From positions 1 to 12,959 of the forward strand of contig CABSMS010000060.1 of NCBI GenBank assembly GCA_902478885.1: 12,959 nucleotides of DNA, read 5' to 3'. Shown here in pieces: positions 12,914 to 12,959 of the stretch. The position numbers were made by a program, and so were the translations under genes. The stretch is from an uncultured Collinsella sp. (GTDB taxonomy: Bacteria > Actinomycetota > Coriobacteriia > Coriobacteriales > Coriobacteriaceae). The notes below the pieces were generated by a model. It searched no databases and was not told where the DNA came from. It saw only the letters and a program-made list of their open reading frames with translations. Within the stretch, counting starts at the first letter, position 1, and every line of letters begins with the position of its first letter.

Positions 12914-12959
12914 CTGTCTCTTATACACATCTGACGCTGCCGACGAATAGCCTTGTGTA
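12914..12959 (+). other. Untrimmed Nextera adapter (not biological)
   Basis: The reverse complement of the adapter at 1-45: CTGTCTCTTATACACATCT at 12914-12932, the rest of the read-1 adapter to 12946, index ATAGCCTT at 12947-12954, and GTGTA of P5. It gives the contig an artificial terminal inverted repeat of 45 bp. Confidence 0.98.

Overview
This 12.96 kb window is a contig from a high-GC, Gram-positive-like genome. I infer Collinsella or a close Coriobacteriia relative. The reasons are the gene types (a Tet(M)-like GTPase with a C-terminal extension, RlmA, a VUT-family transporter, and a small 4-TM protein I cannot place), strong AAGGAG ribosome sites, repeated TACAAT -10 boxes, and intergenic GGGAC-type repeats. 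Taxonomy is inference from memory, not a search. Both ends are untrimmed Nextera adapter with the same 8-base index, so the biological sequence is 46-12913 and the two end genes are cut.

Layout. 46-832 (-): the N-terminal 262 residues of an AAA ATPase, with an unusual set of operator-like repeats upstream. 996-3005 (-): a Tet(M)/EF-G-like ribosome-binding GTPase that lacks the tetracycline-displacing loop. 3259-3750 (-): a GNAT acetyltransferase, divergent from 3819-4121 (+), a 100-residue putative zinc-binding protein; the two share a symmetric promoter/operator. 4170-5081 (-): rsmJ preceded by a 47-residue single-TM protein with a near-perfect ribosome site. 5314-5715 (+): a 4-TM protein of unknown function with a strong terminator. 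5844-6659 (-): rlmA. 6716-6775: a long hairpin repeat. 6838-8220 (+): a MATE exporter. 8248-9114 (-): a LysR regulator divergent from an EamA/DMT transporter (9273-10175, +). 10264-10989 (+): ung. 11041-12453 (-): a VUT-family (queuosine-precursor type) transporter and a coupled short-chain dehydrogenase, behind a promoter and a leader resembling a preQ1-I riboswitch. 12610-12913 (-): the C-terminal end of prfC.

Functionally, many genes concern translation: two translational GTPases (Tet-like, PrfC), two rRNA methyltransferases (RsmJ, RlmA) and a probable tRNA-modification precursor transporter. The rest are ordinary housekeeping and transport genes. I see no CRISPR array, transposase, rRNA or tRNA, and no obvious multi-gene defence system. 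The least explained items are the truncated AAA ATPase with its repeat-rich promoter, the Tet-like GTPase, the 47-residue membrane protein, the preQ1-like leader and the dispersed intergenic repeats.
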